NCBI RefSeq assembly: GCF_031755915.1
Contig: NC_083383.1
Coordinates: 30,917,501 to 30,981,500 of the forward strand
Origin: Ziziphus jujuba
Taxonomy: Eukaryota; Streptophyta; Magnoliopsida; Rosales; Rhamnaceae
Direction of reading: 5' to 3'
DNA: 64,000 nt
The notes under the pieces are model-generated. The model was not told the origin of the DNA. It saw only the letters and a program-made list of their open reading frames with translations, and ran no database searches. The first letter of the stretch is position 1; every line of letters starts with the position of its first letter. Position numbers and translations under genes: made by a program. Below, one piece after another: positions 12,572 to 24,129 of this stretch.

Positions 12572-13060
12572 TCTAGGTTCTAGTATTCCTAAGGGACTGT
12601 GCATTGTTGTGCATCCTATCCGTGTTTAATCTCTCGTTTTACCCGTGTGAAAGCGTTCTTTCTGTTTGTCTCGAAGTAAATTCGTTGCCCGAGTTTGAAT
12701 AACTCTAATCTTCGAGGGTGTCAATTAGGATCATCTAGCCTAACGGGAAATTCCTATGGCCTAGTCGATGGTCGAGGATGCGTTTTCTTTTTGAAGGTCA
12801 AGCTTATCATCGTGAATGGTATCTGTTTCGTTCATGGAGAAGAATGATGATTGCCTAAGGATGTGTGTCGATCGATTTCAAGGCGTTGTATCTGTATGTT
12901 ATATTGTTTGATATTATACTGCACCATATGGAGGCGGCGAACCAATGTGGTCCATGTAGAGCTAGCCCCATGATCATGTTGCCTACGAGCCCGGGGAATT
13001 GGACGGCCAATATAGGCAACCACCCTGGTTTGTATTGGTAGCAGAGTGTCGGCGACAGTG
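12572..13060 (+). repeat. Retroelement 5' leader, left arm of a long inverted repeat
   Basis: This segment, immediately 3' of the plus-strand primer site, is the diverged reverse complement of about 15996-16594. It has no long frame. The join to minus-strand integrase sequence at about 13060 (after GTCGGCGACAGTGCC) is abrupt, which marks a recombination or inversion boundary. Confidence 0.7.
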
Positions 13061-13103
13061 CCTTCCTCCCTTACAAAAATTTCATCCTCGAAATTTCCGC
13101 ACG

Positions 13104-14710
13104 TCACTGGAACAGATACGGGTACTGCTCACGCATCTGTGCTTCGGGTTCCCACGTTGCTTCGTCGACCAAGTGGTTCCGCCATAAGACCTTAACTAGA
13201 GGAATAGTCTTGTTGCGTAGCGTGCGTTCCTCGCGATCCAAAATCTGTACTGGCTGCTCCACATACGAAAGATCTTCCCTTATCTCTATATCCGGACTCT
13301 CGAGTACGTGCGAAGGGTCTGCAATATACTTCCGTAGCATCGACACATGAAACACGTTGTGTACTCGAGCTAGCTCTTCCGGTAACGCCAACCTATACGC
13401 CACCGGGCCAATCCTCTCCGTAACCTCGTAAGGCCCAATATAACGAGGACCCAACTTACCTCGTCGTCCAAAACGTACTACTCCTTTCCATGGAGATAGT
13501 TTTAGGAATACCCAATCTCCTACCTCGAATTCCAAATCCTTTCTACGCACATCGGCGTAACTCTTCTGTCTATCTTGGGCAACCTTCAATCGATCCCTAA
13601 TGATCTTCACCTTGTCCAAGGTCATCCTTAAATACTCAGATCCGACCGCATTAGTTGTTGCAAGGAGCCTCTCTTCTCCTACCTCACTCCAACACAAAGG
13701 TGTCCGACACTGCCTCCCATATAAAGCTTCATACGGGGACATTCCAGTACTCGCTTGATAACTGTTGTTGTAGACAAACTCTATCAGTGGCAGTTGTTCA
13801 TCCCAGCTACCGCTAAATTGCATAATGCAAGACCTTAGCATGTCTTCTCATGTCTGGATTGTGCGCTCTGCTTGTCCATCAGATTGTGGGTGAAAAGCGG
13901 TGCTGTAGTTAAGTCTTGCTCCTAGTGCATCAGCCAATTTCCGCCATAGTCGTGAAGTAAAGCGCGGATCTCGATCGGAGACGATGGCTAACGGTACTCC
14001 ATGAAGACTTACAATGCGTTGCACGAACAACTAAGCTAACTTCTCGGGTGAAAATGTTCTCGTACCGGTAGGAAGTGTGCCGACTTGGTGAGACGATCAA
14101 TGATTACCCAAATGCCGTCGTACCTTCTAGGTGTGGAAGGAAGCTTGAATACGAAGTCCATGTTGAGTTCTTCCCACTTCCACACGGGAATCGGTAAAGG
14201 TTGGAGTAGTCCCGAAGGCTTCTGTCTTTCTGCTTTCACTTGTTGACAAATCAAACACTTTAATACGAAGTCTGCCACTTCTCTCTTCATACCAATCCAC
14301 CAATAATACTTAACAAGCGTCCGGTACATCTTGGTACTTCCCGGATGCATCGCATACATCGAGCTATGCGCCTCCTCCAAAATCTCCTTCTTGAGTCCTG
14401 GGATATCCAGAACGCAAAGTCGTCCTTTATACACGAGGGCTCCATCCCTCCTTATGGAAAATTCCGGATCAAGACCTTCTTGTACCTTGCCCTTAATTGT
14501 CCTCAACTTAGGATCTTCCATTTGGGTCTCTACTATACGATCCACCAACACCGGTCGTACCTGGAAGCTAGCCATGAGAACTCCTGAAGGATGCATATGC
14601 ATTAACACCCCCATCTTCTTCAACTCCACCATGAGAGGTAGTTGGATGACTTGGATGTGAGCAAGGGATCCAGTAGCCTTCCTACTCAAAGCATCTGCCA
14701 CTACATTCGC
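13104..14710 (-). pseudogene. Ty3/gypsy pol fragment: RNase H end and integrase, broken
   Basis: Three minus-strand frames make one decayed integrase. 14036-14701 starts ADALSRK (end of RNase H), then the HHCC zinc module (His112, His119, Cys149, Cys152 of that frame) and the first catalytic Asp (MDF, residue 182). 13848-14030 carries the second Asp (SDRDPRF) and Glu (HPQSDGQAER). 13104-13841 carries the integrase C-terminal region with a GPY-type module (LGPRYIGPYEV) and a chromo-like tail (VKVLWRNHLVDEATWEPE). A frame break near 14036 and a TGA at about 13845 separate the frames. Reverse transcriptase should precede ADALSRK but is not found. Confidence 0.85.
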
Positions 14711-15529
14711 CTAATAGTGACTTTAACTTCCCTCTTATGCAACTTTCCTTCTCATGCCCACTAATTAAGGATAGTCAAATTGGTCCACGAGAACACGATC
14801 TACAAGTCTTGGTCATAGTCGAACGCTAACCATAAGGTGCTTCTAAAGCATGCATCCTTAAACCAACAACCAACTCTCGTGACTCGATCAGCACTTTAAA
14901 AGGTTAGATTAGAACTTAATTCTAATTTCCTCAAATACTGGTATCACCAAGTTAAGGTTGAGATTAATTCACTTGTCTTCGATTACCCTCCTAGTACTTA
15001 CAATTATAAAACCCTTGCTCCTCATTGATTAACCAATAGTCTTAACCTCGACAAACATCAATCTTTCTTTTAACTAAATTCATCAAGGTCATGAATAAAA
15101 TTCTCAACATCCAAATACCATTCTTGAAAACCCTAAGTTTCCCCCATTTCAAATAGATTCCATGAATCCACACCTCAAGCAATAAGGAATTTAAATCTTA
15201 ATTCTAGCATCACCACCAATACTATGAACAAATCACTAGATCCTTAACCCAATAAAGTATTCCACACTTCTTAAATTCTAACTCCGTCCCAAAAATCATA
15301 CTCCTTATCATTGTAAATTATCACCAACAATATCAACCACCTTGAATCGATGAAGCACCATCAATACGAACCTTAAATCTCCAAGGAAATAAGATATCAA
15401 GATCTTAGCTTCTAGAATGAAAAATAACCATGCTTAAACATCCAACCATGCCTAAGGAATCATCCTCATCTCATTAACCTCATCAACCACCAAGTAGAAC
15501 TTTAGTCGCTATCCGGAGCTTGCTTGATT
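14711..15529. other. Unassigned internal retroelement sequence
   Basis: There is no open frame and no recognisable gag or reverse transcriptase. The composition (C/A-rich on the plus strand) is like the rest of the element and unlike the surrounding host DNA. It may be heavily mutated coding sequence or filler DNA. Confidence 0.4.
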
Positions 15530-15820
15530 CTCTAAACGCTGTCGTACCTTCTCTTTGTGAATGATAGTTTAAGCACGAAATCCATGTTTACATCTCCCTA
15601 CTTTACTTGTCGGTGACTTAAGTACCTTTATTCGGATCTTGCAACTTCCTTTATCGTGCCAAACCACCATGTCATCCAGTGAGCATTCCATACGTCTTGG
15701 TACCCTTGGGGTGTATCGCATACTTTGAATCGCGTGCTTCCTTTAAGATCTCCTTTTTGAACTCAACGATACCCTGCTTTGGATTCTCGACTGGCGATAC
15801 TTAACCTTAAGTCGCTTTTG
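15530..15820 (-). pseudogene. Second, strongly decayed integrase-region remnant
   Basis: About 15535-15815 resembles 14110-14410 in order and wording (both contain CGTCGTACCTTCT, AATCCATGTT/AGTCCATGTT, ACGTCTTGGTAC/ACATCTTGGTAC and ATCGCATAC) but has many differences and no open frame. A second, more diverged element therefore contributed to the composite. Confidence 0.55.
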
Positions 15821-15995
15821 GAAAAACCATAACATAAAACAAATAATAAAATATATTTTTCAACTATACCTAACTTGCATAAGCAATTGTTAAAACTCCA
15901 CATTGAAATTCATATCTTAAAATTCATAGCATAAAATAAAATATGCACGCTTGTAATGGAGGTACGTACGACACCTTCTACATGTTACGTAATCC

Positions 15996-16594
15996 ATGAT
16001 TCCAACTGTCGCTGACACTCTGCTACCAATACAAACCAGGGTGGTTGCCTATATTGGCCGTCCAATCCCCTGGACTCGTAGGCAACATGATCATGGGGCT
16101 AGCTCTACATGGACCACATTGGTTCGCCGCCTCCATATGGTGCAGTATAATATCAAACAATATAACATACAAATACATGTACGAGCACAAACCAAAAATA
16201 CTTGAATAAAACACCTTTAATTTCAAATACCACTTTGAAAAGCATTTAAATTTTGATAATCGACCGGGAAAATATTTTGACGCCTTGAAATCAATCGACA
16301 CACATCCTTAGGCAATCATCCTTCTCCTCCATGAACGAAACGGATACCATTCACGATGATAAGCTAGACCTTCAAAAAGAAAAGGCATCCTCGACCATCG
16401 ACTAGGCCATAGGAAGTCCCCGTTAGGCTAGATGATCCTAATTGACACCCTCGAAGATTAGAGTTATTCAAACTCGGGCAACGAATTTACTTCGAGACAA
16501 ACAGAAAGAACGCTTCCACGCGGGTAAAACGAGAGACTAGACATGGATGAGACACACAACAATGCACAGTCCCTTTGGAATACTAGAACCTAGA
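15996..16594 (-). repeat. Retroelement 5' leader, right arm of the inverted repeat
   Basis: This is the leader downstream of the minus-strand primer site and the reverse complement (diverged) of 12572-13060. It keeps an extra stretch (about 16165-16285) that the left arm lacks. Confidence 0.7.
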
Positions 16595-16606
16595 GCTCTG
16601 ATACCA
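16595..16606 (-). other. Primer binding site, initiator Met tRNA (minus)
   Basis: GCTCTGATACCA on the plus strand is the complement of TGGTATCAGAGC. It is separated by two bases from the LTR boundary at 16609 and marks the LTR to its right as the 5' LTR of a minus-oriented element. Confidence 0.85.
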
Positions 16607-19099
16607 ACTGTCAGGACCCGTCCAGAATTCCTCCTCCGGAACCCTAGACAGCCCTGATCCCAGGGAAATACCACCGAACCTTCCAACGGAAAATCCGGCA
16701 GCACCTCCCCTAAGGGATTTACTTACCACAAATTTACCTGCACTGAAAACACACTTCAAAAATATCCCCTTATTCCTCCCACAAACTACAAACTGGTTCC
16801 ACAAATTTCAGCACTTCAAAACAAAAATACAGTAATCCAGTGCAAGATAAATACAACAAGAGTGAAAGAAATAGTACAACTGTAATAAAGAAGAACAGGG
16901 TACAATACGAACTAAAACAGCGAGGAAGATCAAGTCCGCTCCGAGTGAACGCCGACAACCTGGTACCTAGAGGAACGGAATTTAAGAGTGTGAGATGCTA
17001 ATCATCTCAGTGAGCGACCCTACTACTATACCATATAATATCACAGTAATAAGTATAAATAATAATTATTTGGAAATAATAATTTCTCTAAAAACCCTTA
17101 CAATTCTCTCAGTTGGAAAGGTTCCCCTTTTAAAACATTTTCACAAAACCCTTTATTCATATTCCCCGAAAACCAAGACATCAAATAAATATCCGAACAG
17201 TAAAAGTAATTTTATTTTTCCAATACAGTTTCCAAACATTTTATTTTTAAAACACAGTTCCAAAAATCAGTTGATGCACCCACTATATACCAGTGGCGCC
17301 AACAGTACCCAGCGTCCCAAGGTACCGCCAGACAGGAGGTTATAGAAAGAAACCGGCATACGGTCGCGTGGCGTCCCACTGCGCCGCTGCTAACCTGGTG
17401 TCCCGGCCAAAGGGGGGTGGCCGCCCTCTCCGATGGCATCCACAGGACACCCTCATAATATCAACCGCGCGCTACTCACACCCACCTGCGCGCTAATCAC
17501 AACCGTGTGCACACTAACCATATCACATATACCATATCACATAATCAGAACACCAGTACGTGCACGGTGCATCTAAAAATTATAAAATCCATAAATTTAA
17601 ATCATAAAACAAATTTCACATTTTTCATAAGCATAGCGGGCATAATCCATCCGCTTGAACCGGGAAATTCTCCACAATTTCCTTATAATGAATACCATAA
17701 ATCCCATGATTTTCAAATCCACCAACTCCCAAATCCATCAATTCAAATATCCACATTTTTTTCCAAGCATAAATAATTTCTCGAAATATCATAATCAAAT
17801 CCCATAATATTTTATGGGCATATTTCATAAAAATTGAAATCACCAACATAACCAAATATTTTCCTTGAAATATTTGAAAATCGAATCGTGCCCAATTTAC
17901 CATTAAAACCACACCAATTTCAAAATCCTCAAAACCATAAAATAATTCCACATGGCATAAATTGGTGAAATACACATTTTCTTAAATCCGATAAATTCAC
18001 AAATAATTCCACAATAATTCAAATAAATATTTGGCACATAGAAATTAAATTCCAAATATTTAAATCACACATTATATATTCACCAATTAAATTCCCAAAA
18101 TTAATTTAAAGGTGGGTCACTCACCTGGAGCACGCAATTAACCCATGATCCACTACGGGATCAATTCTACGACTCACCGGTGCTCCTAGAACAAAATTCA
18201 CAGACAGTCAAATAAATTAATATTTTATTCGGGTAAATAATATCCGGTACCCGGGGGGTCAAAACACAAACGATATCTAGAATTTACGAGTTATATACCG
18301 AATCGAAGCTCGAGTGATGCTAATCACAGATCCGGTCTTAATTTTCGATGATCGTACCCGACGGGGTCGGAATTTTATCGGGAAGCTTTTCGGGTTTCGG
18401 CTCCGCAATTCTCCCAAACCGTCGCGAATTGGTGGAAACGGAAGTCGGATTTGGGTTCAGGAGGTCGAACACTGCGGACTGGAGCTGGCTGAAATTTTCG
18501 GGTACTCGCCGGAACAGTAATTTCCGGCGGGCCGCCACGTCACCGGCAACCGTCGCCGGAACAGTATTTTCTGGCGGTGGCCGTTTGCTGTGAAACTTTG
18601 CAGATTTGTAGATCGTGAGGAGAGCAATCCAACGGGACCGACGGTGAGCAAAACGGAGGTCGGACGGCGGAGAAATCACCGTTTGAAGATTTTCGACCCC
18701 TCGCCGGAAAACGCTCCGATCCCGGCGCGTCGGTGGTCCGATGGCCGTGAGTTTTGGTGGGTAGGCCGGACTTGAGGAGAGGATGCTGGGTGTATGGCGC
18801 GTGTACTGTATATCAGCCGGAATAGTGCCGATTCGCGGTGGCCGGCGGTGGAGGGGGAAAAATCGCCGCCAAACTTCGGACGTCCGATCCGGGCGCGTCC
18901 GGCGGCCGTTCGCCGTGAAATTTGGAGGTTTTGCCGGAAATGAGGTGGGCAATCTGGCTGGCCGGCGCGTGTACAGTAACTAGGCCGGAAAAACGTGAAA
19001 ATGACCGGCGGCCGGCGGGTCCTCTCTCTCTCTTTCTCTCTCCTCTCTCTCTTTCTCTCTCTTCTCTCTCTTTCTCTCTCTTCCCCGAGAGTTTTTCAA

Positions 19100-19165
19100 A
19101 ATTAAAACCCTGCGTGACACTGTTCATGCCACGTGGACCACTCAGAAGCTGACACGTGGCATTTC
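19100..19165. promoter_or_regulatory. Paired G-box palindrome in the LTR
   Basis: TGCCACGTGGA and GACACGTGGCA form facing arms around a short spacer. CACGTG is the plant G-box core bound by bZIP and bHLH factors. Its location within the first 500 bp of the LTR in element orientation (likely U3) suggests a promoter role. This is inference only. Confidence 0.45.
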
Positions 19166-19494
19166 ACTGTTCACGACCCAAAAACATTAAAATAATACGG
19201 TATCCGGTAAACTTCAAACGTCCATAACTTTTTAACCACAAGTCCGATTTAAGCGTGCCGCTAGTCTATGAACTCGTATCGACGAGTACTTTACAACCAT
19301 ACAAGAGTCAACTCACAATTACATCACAAGAAAAAGTCAACTCCCGGCACCTTTTAGACAGTTTACACTTCAACTTGTTTTGCCCATAACTTTCAAACCG
19401 TAGCTCCGTTTTCGACGTGCTACTAGTCTACGAACTCAGGGCGTCATGCACTTCGCCACGGTACCCTAGTCAACTCAAAATTCTCACCGAGTCA

Positions 19495-19560
19495 AAAAGT
19501 CAACTTTTGACCCCCTTCGGTCAACGGTCAACGGTCAACCTCGGTCAACGTGCACGGATT
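19495..19560 (-). promoter_or_regulatory. Clustered W-box-like motifs at the LTR start
   Basis: On the minus strand this region contains repeated TTGACC/TTGACT units, which match the W-box core (TTGAC[C/T]) bound by WRKY factors. The same array is present in every LTR copy in the window, with differing unit number. Confidence 0.5.
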
Positions 19561-19588
19561 CCGGTGCGATTTGGGACGGGGTGTTACA

Positions 19589-19961
19589 CATATAAATAAA
19601 CTGGAATATTTTAAGGAAAATCCACTATTACTGTACTGTCCGATAAATTAATTAATCAATCTATGTAATCTATAACTTAACAGAAAGGAATGATTTTATT
19701 TTATACGCAACTGAAATATTGTAATCTAGGATTTATTGAAACAAATAAGAATCAAAGATTTAATTAACCAAAAAAAAAAAAAGTGTAACAGTTTTAGGTG
19801 GGTCACGAACAAAATATATCACTATGCAAGTCATGAAAAAGTTGGACAAATCACGAACATTAGTATTAAAAGAAGAACATATATATAATTAAATTTATTC
19901 AAAAAGAAATATATAAATCTAACCAGAACTAATAATAATAAATAAAGCAATAGGCATCAGT
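19589..19961. other. A4 downstream region
   Basis: It resumes the host sequence after the retroelement. 19640-19760 aligns with 8125-8245, the 3' flank of A2. No gene is seen. Confidence 0.5.
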
Positions 19962-20294
19962 TTAGCTTTGTGAAAGACATGAGATTAAGAATGGCACAAA
20001 CATCATTACTAAAAAACCAATCGCCAAAAAAACTCCGAAATTTAGGTCATCATCTTCCATCGGAATTCTATTTATATGATCTGGAGAAGGAAGACAGGGA
20101 GGACGAGAAGGTGACTGATGTTGGCCTTGTGCTTGGTTGACAACAATAATATTAATATTGACGGTGTCAGTTTTAGAAATATCCAGTTCATTGGCAAATA
20201 CTTCGTCACTAGTTCTTTCCTCAACATAATCATTAATCACCACCTCTTTACCTTCTTCCAACGATGGAGCACTAGGATGATTATTCATATTCAA
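19962..20294 (-). CDS. Family-A small single-span membrane protein (A4)
   Basis: The open frame has 110 residues and starts MNMNNHPSAPSLEEGK, like the other members. The central block is diverged (EERTSDEVFANELDIS) but keeps the spacing of VEGI-DKVF-QPIS. A VNQAQGQHQ stretch and a shorter Pro-rich part follow, then MEDDDLNFGVFLAIGFLVMMFVPFLISCL. The last 25 residues form a clear single membrane span with a very short tail. No disruption is seen. It is the counterpart of A2 in the old block duplication. Function is unknown. Confidence 0.55.
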   Translation of the reverse strand: MNMNNHPSAPSLEEGKEVVINDYVEERTSDEVFANELDISKTDTVNINIIVVNQAQGQHQSPSRPPCLPSPDHINRIPMEDDDLNFGVFLAIGFLVMMFVPFLISCLSQS

Positions 20295-20390
20295 GAATCA
20301 AGACCACCACGATCGAAGAGGGAAGGAATCGATATATATATATATATATATATTGGTAAATTGCTAAGAATTATCATGTCTCTTATTATA

Positions 20391-20427
<37 letters not shown>

Positions 20428-22235
20428 ACATATGAAGATGTTATGCGCCTTAACAATTCTAAACAAATACAAACACAAACAATATAGTCATATAGCAAGT
20501 GGTATTAGGATTAGCACATCATCAAACTATATATTAATATAAAAGGACTGTAATAATTTTAGACAAATTCGTACACAATATTCATGTTAATTGGTCATTA
20601 TAATCCCCCTAAAAAAATAATTAAATAAAATTTGTATAATTTTTTTGAGCCACTAAGCCATTCAACTTCTTTTGGGCTTCTAGTTACCAAAAAAACAAGA
20701 GGAAAAAAAAAAAAAAAAAAAAAAACCTTCTTTTGGGCTTTTGAGCTGGTCTATATTCCACAATAAGTCAGTCTCAACCGAGCTTCGAGGGCCCAGGATC
20801 TTCAGTTCCTACACGGCCTCTATTTTTGCCAGATCAATGATAAGAAACCATCTTAATTATTTTAAAAAATTATACCAAATAAACTAAGAAGAAAAGAGTA
20901 ATAATATTTTTCAAATAAAATGATATTGTTATTGTATGAGTGGTAGGACATAATTGGAGACTAGAATCTTTAGTAAATATCAAATACGACAAAAGAAAAA
21001 CAAAAAATTCCAACAATCTTTGATAACTCTTCAGAAATTTGGCTAGGTGCTGAATTATTGACTTTGAAGATTTTTTATTTTATTTTTTTTAAAATTGACT
21101 TTAAAGTTAAATTGAGGGATATGCTAAAGAAGACTTACCTTTTTTCTTAGTCGATGATGCAGCTTAATTATAAGCCTAGCTGCACTAATTTATAAACTAA
21201 AATATAGATCATAAGAGATGCGAATGAGTGAAACTCAACAGGCTATTTCATTATTTATAGAGTTTGCTATCATGTCAGATATGATAAATCTTTAGTAATC
21301 AACCTTTTCAATTTACATGTTCAATATTACCCTCTGCTCAATTAGATAAATTCAAAATAATGCTATGATATTTAAGGGCCTTGTTTAATATAGTCTGTGG
21401 AAGGAATTGATGATAAAGCTTTTGTTATCAAGTCTCAGTTACTGAAATTACAAAATTTTGGATATCTAGCCTTATTATATATATATATATATATACACAC
21501 ACATTATATTTTTATATTATAATGACTATACCCTTTGTAGTAATTCCATCATTCAATGTTCTTTTCTAAATGGGGTGTTTTACCGTTGTAGTTCTACAAA
21601 TTAAATAATATTTAATTTTAAGTCTATAAATTAAATAATATTTATAAATTATCACCCCGTTGACATCATACTTTTTTTAATTTTTTTTTAGAGCAAATTT
21701 TTCTGTGAATATTACTGTATTATAAAAACTATCATGATTTCAAGATCAAAATTGACGGCATTTGGTATTTAGGAAGTGTCTACATAAGAAAACAGAGAGC
21801 TTTATGCCAGCTTTTTTATTTTTTTTATTATTATTTTTTTTGTCTATTTCAGTCTTGTTTGAGTTATTAACCATCACAAATACATCAAGCTTTTCCAGCA
21901 TACATAACATAATTCAACTTAACTACTTATATTTATACATTAGCCAATTAATTTAATTAAAAAGTTAAAACCACGAATATGATAAGAAGAATGTGGTAAT
22001 TCATAATATCATAGAAATTAAGCAAAATATATATATATATATATATATAAGCTATCAAAAAAAAAAAAAGAAAAAGAAAAAGAAAAAAGAAAGTAACAAC
22101 AATAATATAAAACAAAGCATTAGCCTGTATTTTATTTATAAAAAAAGGAAAAAATTATCAAAAACCCTATGAATAATAAATGACCTAATATCATCACAGT
22201 AAACACACGAACAACATCATTAGATTAAAATCATC
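20295..22235. other. Intergenic part of the second family-A block
   Basis: It matches 8860-10470 module by module in the same order. It holds (TA)n tracts at 20334-20352, 20387-20422, 21474-21495 and 22027-22049. Downstream of the A5 stop, 22100-22235 contains the A5 membrane segment (LGHLLFIGFLIIFSFFYK) in a frame not joined to the A5 frame. No other gene is seen. Confidence 0.55.
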
Positions 22236-22517
22236 TTAATATTGATATTTCATATCATAATCCACTGGAATATCAATTCGAATTTCGGCTGGAGGATCGA
22301 CACTAACCGGACGAATCAAAGGAAATGGAGGAGAAGGAGGAGGAGGAGGAGCAGGCTGATGTTGGCCTCGAGATTGGTTGACTATATTACTACTACCGTT
22401 GAGAATGGGAGTTTCAGAAATTGGTTGAGAAGAAAAAACTTTGTCATTAATCCCCTCCACACCATAACAATTAATATTCATGCCCTCTTTCATTGATGGA
22501 GCATTAGATGGATTCAT
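22236..22517 (-). CDS. Family-A proline-rich protein lacking its membrane segment (A5)
   Basis: I take the start at 22517 (MNPSNAPSMKEG), matching A3 and A2; a further 18 residues upstream are open but not conserved. The 93-residue product has the YGVEGINDKVFSSQPISE block, a Pro-rich run, and AEIRIDIPVDYD, then stops at MKYQY. The hydrophobic segment seen in its relatives is present downstream in another frame, so the gene is either a recent C-terminal truncation or is spliced in a way I cannot see. It could make a soluble form. Expression is unknown. Confidence 0.5.
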   Translation of the reverse strand: MNPSNAPSMKEGMNINCYGVEGINDKVFSSQPISETPILNGSSNIVNQSRGQHQPAPPPPPSPPFPLIRPVSVDPPAEIRIDIPVDYDMKYQY

Positions 22518-22571
22518 GTTGACGGCCGCGACAGACTTGAAGAAGGAGGAGGAAACCAAAACCCTACACAA

Positions 22572-23297
22572 TTATGAAAGCAATATAATAATTCACCAAT
22601 ATATCTTACATATATTTATATACAGTTTCAATGCTATGGGATATATGATCTGAATCAGTAAATAAGAAAAGATATAATTTACATAATGGTAAAATGCTAA
22701 GAATTACTACATTATCATGTCTCTTATTTTAATATAAAATAAATAAAGATATCTCTCAGAACGGTAACAATTAATTTTAAACAAAAAAGAAACTAACATA
22801 TTTGGTTTTGGGGAGATCTTGATTTGGACTGCAGATAGAATCTTCCCCATCCTTTCTCTATCTACTTTTTTGACTTTTTAAAAATATAGATTATGGTATA
22901 TTGTAATTTATAAAAACCAATTTAATTTAAATTAATTTTTTATTAGTTTTTATTTACATCCTAAAAAAGTTGTTTCATGACTTTTTCTTTTTCCTTCTTT
23001 TTTTATTTTTTTTATTTTTTGCACAGTTCAATGCGTCCATGTAATTTTCACCAAATTACTTAACAAAACCTTCTCATCCAAAACACTTTAGTTCTTCCGA
23101 TTGTGTAGTGGTAAAAAAGGTTATTGCTTTTGTGAACTGTGTGAAATACATATTTAATATTTCTTTCCATTTTTATGTAAAAGATTATCATTGCTTTTGT
23201 GAACTGTGTGAAATACAAATTTAATATTTCTTTCCATTTTCATGCAAAAGATTACTTTTGTGCATTTTTCAATTTTCAGTACAAAAGGGTCTCTCTC
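22572..23297. other. Intergenic
   Basis: 22640-22780 resembles the A4 upstream sequence. About 23120-23290 is one copy (with an internal partial repeat) of the dispersed module that ends in 'AAAAGGGTCTCTCTC'. The hAT-like element is inserted at that point. No gene is seen. Confidence 0.4.
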
Positions 23298-24087
23298 TAG
23301 GGGTGGGCATGGATTGGGTTGGTTCGGTTTTGGATCGAAATATAATCCAATCCATACATATCAGTTTTTCTAATTTACAATCCAAACCAAACCATTGAAA
23401 CATTAAATCCAAACCAAACCAAACCATTTATGATCGGTTTGGTTTGGATTTGTTGATCGGTTTGAAACTTACTAATTTATAAATATATAATACAAATAAA
23501 AAAATTTTCAAATATAAAATATAAATAATAAATTATAATTATCCAAACATAAAATACAATTAGAATAATACAACATAGTCTATAATGGAAAATAAAAAAG
23601 AAAATGTAGCAAATGATACACATCATGCACTTATTAAATAGCAAACATTAATGTCATCATCTTACTCCTATAAAATCAAATTAAAATTGTTAAAACAAAT
23701 AATGTAAAATAATACATTCATCAAAATTCATTCACTCAAGAATCAATGCATAATTCCTTTTTTTTTTTTAACCTTAAAACTTTGGTAAATTATAAGTCAA
23801 TCAACGTTGACAAGTTCATTAATTTTAGTTGATTCTGTAAGCTCTACAAAGATCAAAATAATAAAATTAGCAATAAATTATATTTAAACATATATATATA
23901 TATATAAGTAACAATTGGATACAATATATGTAGATATATATATAGATATATATGATGGGGATGTAAAAAAAATATATATATATTATGGTGATGGTGATGG
24001 ACTGGTGGTGGGCGGCAACAAAGATAAATGTTTAGTTTAAGGTTACAATTTATAATTTGATTTGGGATTTGGGATATGGGGATGTAA

Positions 24088-24129
<42 letters not shown>

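Larger units (their letters stand above)
11445..19588 (-). mobile_element. Rearranged, defective Ty3/gypsy (Tekay/Del-like) LTR retrotransposon
   Basis: The insertion runs from TGTCAGGACCCGTCC to GGGTGTTACA and is flanked by CATA on both sides (CATAT if the first T is counted), a likely target-site duplication. Contents from left: a fold-back LTR piece in plus orientation; a plus-strand primer site and leader; integrase fragments on the minus strand; a degraded stretch with a second integrase remnant; a minus-strand leader and primer site; and a complete 2980-bp LTR in minus orientation. Gag, protease and reverse transcriptase are absent or unrecognisable, so it cannot be autonomous. The long LTR and the C-terminal chromo-like tail of integrase fit the Tekay/Del lineage. 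Confidence 0.8.
16609..19588 (-). repeat. Full-length 2980-bp LTR (minus orientation)
   Basis: In element orientation it runs from TGTAACACCCCGTCCC to GGGTCCTGACA, with TG...CA ends. Internal parts seen from the plus strand: a tandem cluster of CGCGC-containing units at about 17465-17500, a CCGG-rich middle (18300-18980), a pyrimidine tract of CTCTCT units (about 19022-19080), paired CACGTG motifs (about 19130-19160), and a run of GGTCAAC/TTGACC units near the terminus. Long frames in the GC-rich middle are chance. Confidence 0.85.

Noticed and set aside
12560..16606. tRNA gene at the TGGTATCAGAGC sites
   Set aside because: Only the 12-base primer-site complement is present; no cloverleaf surrounds it.
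17465..17520. CGCGC repeat cluster as a possible CRISPR array
   Set aside because: The units are direct tandem repeats without spacers, inside an LTR of a eukaryotic genome.
18338..18952. Long open frame (204 aa) in the GC-rich part of the LTR
   Set aside because: It lies inside a non-coding LTR, overlaps open frames on both strands, and matches composition rather than any protein.
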